Positions 22,993 through 24,230 of a DNA stretch of 24,230 nt are shown piece by piece (the first letter of the stretch is position 1; each line of letters begins with the position of its first letter). The stretch spans positions 1 through 24,230 of the forward strand of contig CAKSPN010000006.1 in NCBI GenBank assembly GCA_934481375.1. The letters are read 5' to 3'. The DNA comes from an uncultured Clostridia bacterium. GTDB lineage: Bacteria > Bacillota > Clostridia > UBA1381. A program made the position numbers and the translations under genes. The notes under the pieces are model-generated. The model was not told where the DNA came from. It ran no database searches and was given only the letters and a program-made list of their open reading frames with translations.

Positions 22993-23574
22993 ATGATGGT
23001 ATTAAAGAAGAAAGAAATAATTGCGGCGTCACTGGTGGTGCTTATAGGACTGGCAGGGTATCTGAACTGGTCGTATCAGGATACGGTGAATGTCCGTGAC
23101 GGCGAGAGCTATGTCGAAACAGGCAAAAAGCTCGGCGAGGCGCAGTATGTAAATTCAACGGAGGAGGTTGAGGAAAACGGCGGTGCGGAGCAGACCTCGG
23201 AGAATGTCGAAACGGTTTCGGGCGACAGCGGATATTTCGAGCAGGCACGGCTCGATAAGGAAAAATCACGCTCAAAAGCGCTTGAAATCTTAAACGAAAC
23301 CGCCGGCAACAACAGTTTTGACGAGGAAATCCGCAAAAAGGCGGGCGATAAGATAATTCTCCAGGCGCAGAATGTGGAAAAGGAAAATCAGATAGAAAGC
23401 GTTGCAAAGTCCAAGGGATATAACGAAATATGCGTGTATGCCGATGAGGATAAGGCGACCGTTACCGTGCGCAAAGAGGGATTTTCAGAGGACGACGTCG
23501 TAAAGCTTACGGAAATTGCGGCGGATAATCTTAAAATATCTGCAAAAAACATAAAAATAGTTGAAGTTAAGTGA
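22993..23574 (+). CDS. spoIIIAH: Stage III sporulation protein AH
   Basis: The 193-residue protein has an N-terminal membrane anchor (EIIAASLVVLIGLAGYLNW) and a C-terminal YscJ/FliF-like ring-building domain (KSKGYNEICVYADEDKATV, DDVVKLTEIAADNLKISAKNIKIVEV). In B. subtilis SpoIIIAH binds forespore SpoIIQ across the septum and forms the channel ring. The middle is an acidic linker (EEVEENGGAEQTSENVETV) followed by a helical stretch with DKEKSRSKALEILNE, conserved in the family. A near-perfect TAAGGAGG (22977-22984) precedes two adjacent ATG codons (22993, 22996). It is the last gene of the spoIIIA operon, and no terminator separates it from asp23. Confidence 0.95.
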   Translation: MMVLKKKEIIAASLVVLIGLAGYLNWSYQDTVNVRDGESYVETGKKLGEAQYVNSTEEVEENGGAEQTSENVETVSGDSGYFEQARLDKEKSRSKALEILNETAGNNSFDEEIRKKAGDKIILQAQNVEKENQIESVAKSKGYNEICVYADEDKATVTVRKEGFSEDDVVKLTEIAADNLKISAKNIKIVEVK

Positions 23575-23589
23575 TTTTTCTGCTATAAT
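23561..23589 (+). promoter_or_regulatory. Extended -10 promoter of asp23/yqhY
   Basis: TTGAAG (23561-23566, inside the last codons of spoIIIAH), a 17-bp spacer and TATAAT (23584-23589), with TGC before the -10. This would allow vegetative expression of the Asp23 gene independent of the sporulation operon. Confidence 0.7.
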
Positions 23590-23637
23590 AAAATAAACAT
23601 TTGATTTTTGTGTTTTTATTGTAAGGAGGATTACAAA

Positions 23638-24105
23638 ATGGATGAAGATATGGTAAGGAACGCAGAAATATCCGAGGAGGAAATAGTAAGCTCCGCAAAA
23701 AGCGAGGCAGAGTCCGACGAGGAGATAGGAAACATCAAAATTTCAAGCGAGGTTATTTCAACCATAGCCGGAATGGCTGCGTCCGAGATAGAGGGCGTGC
23801 ATGGTATGTACAGCTCGTTCGCAACGGGCATTGCCGAAAAATTCGGCGCAAAAAAGAGCGTGGGAAAAGGTGTTAAGGCGGAAATAACGGAAAACACCGT
23901 GCTTATCGACCTCTATATCATAGTGGATTACGGCGTAAGAATTCCGGAGCTTGCGTGGGAAATACAGGAAAACGTTAAAAATAATGTTGAAACCATGACG
24001 GGTATGACGGTGGAAAAGGTTAATATCCATATTGAGGGCGTGAATTTTGAAAAGGAGGCGGAAAAGTCCGCCGCCGCAGAAACCGATGAGGATATAACGG
24101 ATTAA
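23638..24105 (+). CDS. Asp23/Gls24 family envelope stress protein (YqhY type)
   Basis: The 155-residue cytoplasmic protein has an acidic N-terminal tail (residues 1-32) and an Asp23 domain (IKISSEVISTIAGMAASEIEGVHGM, DLYIIVDYGVRIPELAWEIQENVKNNVETMTGMTVEKVNIHIEGV). In B. subtilis yqhY follows accB-accC downstream of spoIIIA and influences acetyl-CoA carboxylase activity. Here accBC are missing and the gene follows spoIIIAH directly, so the position but not the partners is conserved. AAGGAGG (23623-23629) fixes ATG 23638; an upstream in-frame ATG at 23608 lacks a site. It has its own promoter and a terminator. Confidence 0.94.
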   Translation: MDEDMVRNAEISEEEIVSSAKSEAESDEEIGNIKISSEVISTIAGMAASEIEGVHGMYSSFATGIAEKFGAKKSVGKGVKAEITENTVLIDLYIIVDYGVRIPELAWEIQENVKNNVETMTGMTVEKVNIHIEGVNFEKEAEKSAAAETDEDITD

Positions 24106-24119
24106 TTAAAAGAAAATGA

Positions 24120-24147
24120 GCCTGTCGGCAAAGTATTGCCGACAGGC
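24120..24147 (+). terminator. Hairpin after asp23 (first part of a double terminator)
   Basis: A perfect 12-bp stem, GCCTGTCGGCAA (24120-24131) with TTGCCGACAGGC (24136-24147), has a 4-nt loop. It is not followed by T but leads directly into the palindrome at 24148, so the two probably act together. Confidence 0.8.
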
Positions 24148-24173
24148 GAAAAAAGTGATATATCACTTTTTTC
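24148..24173. terminator. Perfect 26-bp palindrome, bidirectional terminator
   Basis: GAAAAAAGTGATA (24148-24160) is followed without a loop by its exact reverse complement (24161-24173). It has an A-run on the left and a T-run on the right, so on either strand the transcript ends in a hairpin with U residues. This suits convergent genes, in line with a possible - strand gene ending at 24178. Confidence 0.75.
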
Positions 24174-24177
24174 AAAA

Positions 24178-24230
24178 TTACTGTATGAAAAAATCGAAAG
24201 TTCCGTTGATTGGATTTTGAAGTGTCAAAA
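24178..24230 (-). CDS. Possible C-terminal end of a convergent gene (unrecognised)
   Basis: On the - strand a frame is open from the window edge to a TAA at 24178-24180, encoding the tail TLQNPINGTFDFFIQ. It ends 5 nt from the symmetrical terminator, which is what a convergent gene would show. Only 17 codons are visible, so chance is quite possible and no family can be named. Confidence 0.3.
   Translation of the reverse strand, partial: LTLQNPINGTFDFFIQ

Overview
The window is chromosomal DNA from a spore-forming, anaerobe-type Firmicute of class Clostridia. The evidence is a complete eight-gene spoIIIA sporulation operon, an Asp23/YqhY gene, an IreB-type phosphoprotein, a CIRCE heat-shock operator, a NiCo-type riboswitch, strong AGGAGG ribosome binding sites and Gram-positive signal peptides. 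Base composition is moderate, and the secreted-protein genes look somewhat more A+T-rich than the spoIIIA genes. Stalk (copper amine oxidase N-like) and InlB-repeat surface proteins beside a GH106-like enzyme would suit a gut Clostridia lineage, but genus cannot be read from this sequence. All confident genes are on the + strand; only a possible fragment at the extreme right edge is on the - strand.

Left part (1-7502): the 3' three quarters of rpoC (beta' of RNA polymerase) ends in a terminator. It is followed not by the usual ribosomal-protein/elongation-factor genes but by a stand-alone hsp20 gene with a perfect CIRCE operator and a structured 5' leader. Next come an M16 zinc peptidase, the small regulator IreB, a branched-chain aminotransferase (ilvE) and a YitT-family membrane protein. 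Most have a recognisable promoter, terminator or both.

Middle part (7503-13268): a large cytoplasmic GH106-like glycoside hydrolase sits immediately behind yitT. A CDF-family metal exporter follows under a NiCo (cobalt/nickel) riboswitch with an attenuator terminator. Three tandem 102-bp repeats fill the next gap, followed by a shortened HisZ-like protein and a TtcA-family PP-loop/Fe-S tRNA thiolation enzyme.

Accessory part (13269-18727): a promoter flanked by a perfect 12-bp inverted repeat, then a structured leader of about 200 nt, precede three consecutive genes for exported proteins. These are a protein with two PPC-like domains, a papain-family (C1) protease with a calcium-loop-like insert between its catalytic His and Asn, and a multidomain protein with an InlB-type repeat and a C-terminal stalk domain. 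They end at a shared terminator. This operon is the best candidate here for an undescribed secreted or cell-surface system.

Right part (18728-24230): a GC-rich nested inverted repeat and a sigma-E-like promoter precede spoIIIAA-AB-AC-AD-AE-AF-AG-AH, packed with 4- to 11-nt overlaps. Together these encode the mother-cell side of the SpoIIIA-SpoIIQ channel. The asp23/yqhY gene follows under its own extended -10 promoter and ends at a double hairpin. The second hairpin is a perfect 26-bp palindrome suited to convergent termination.
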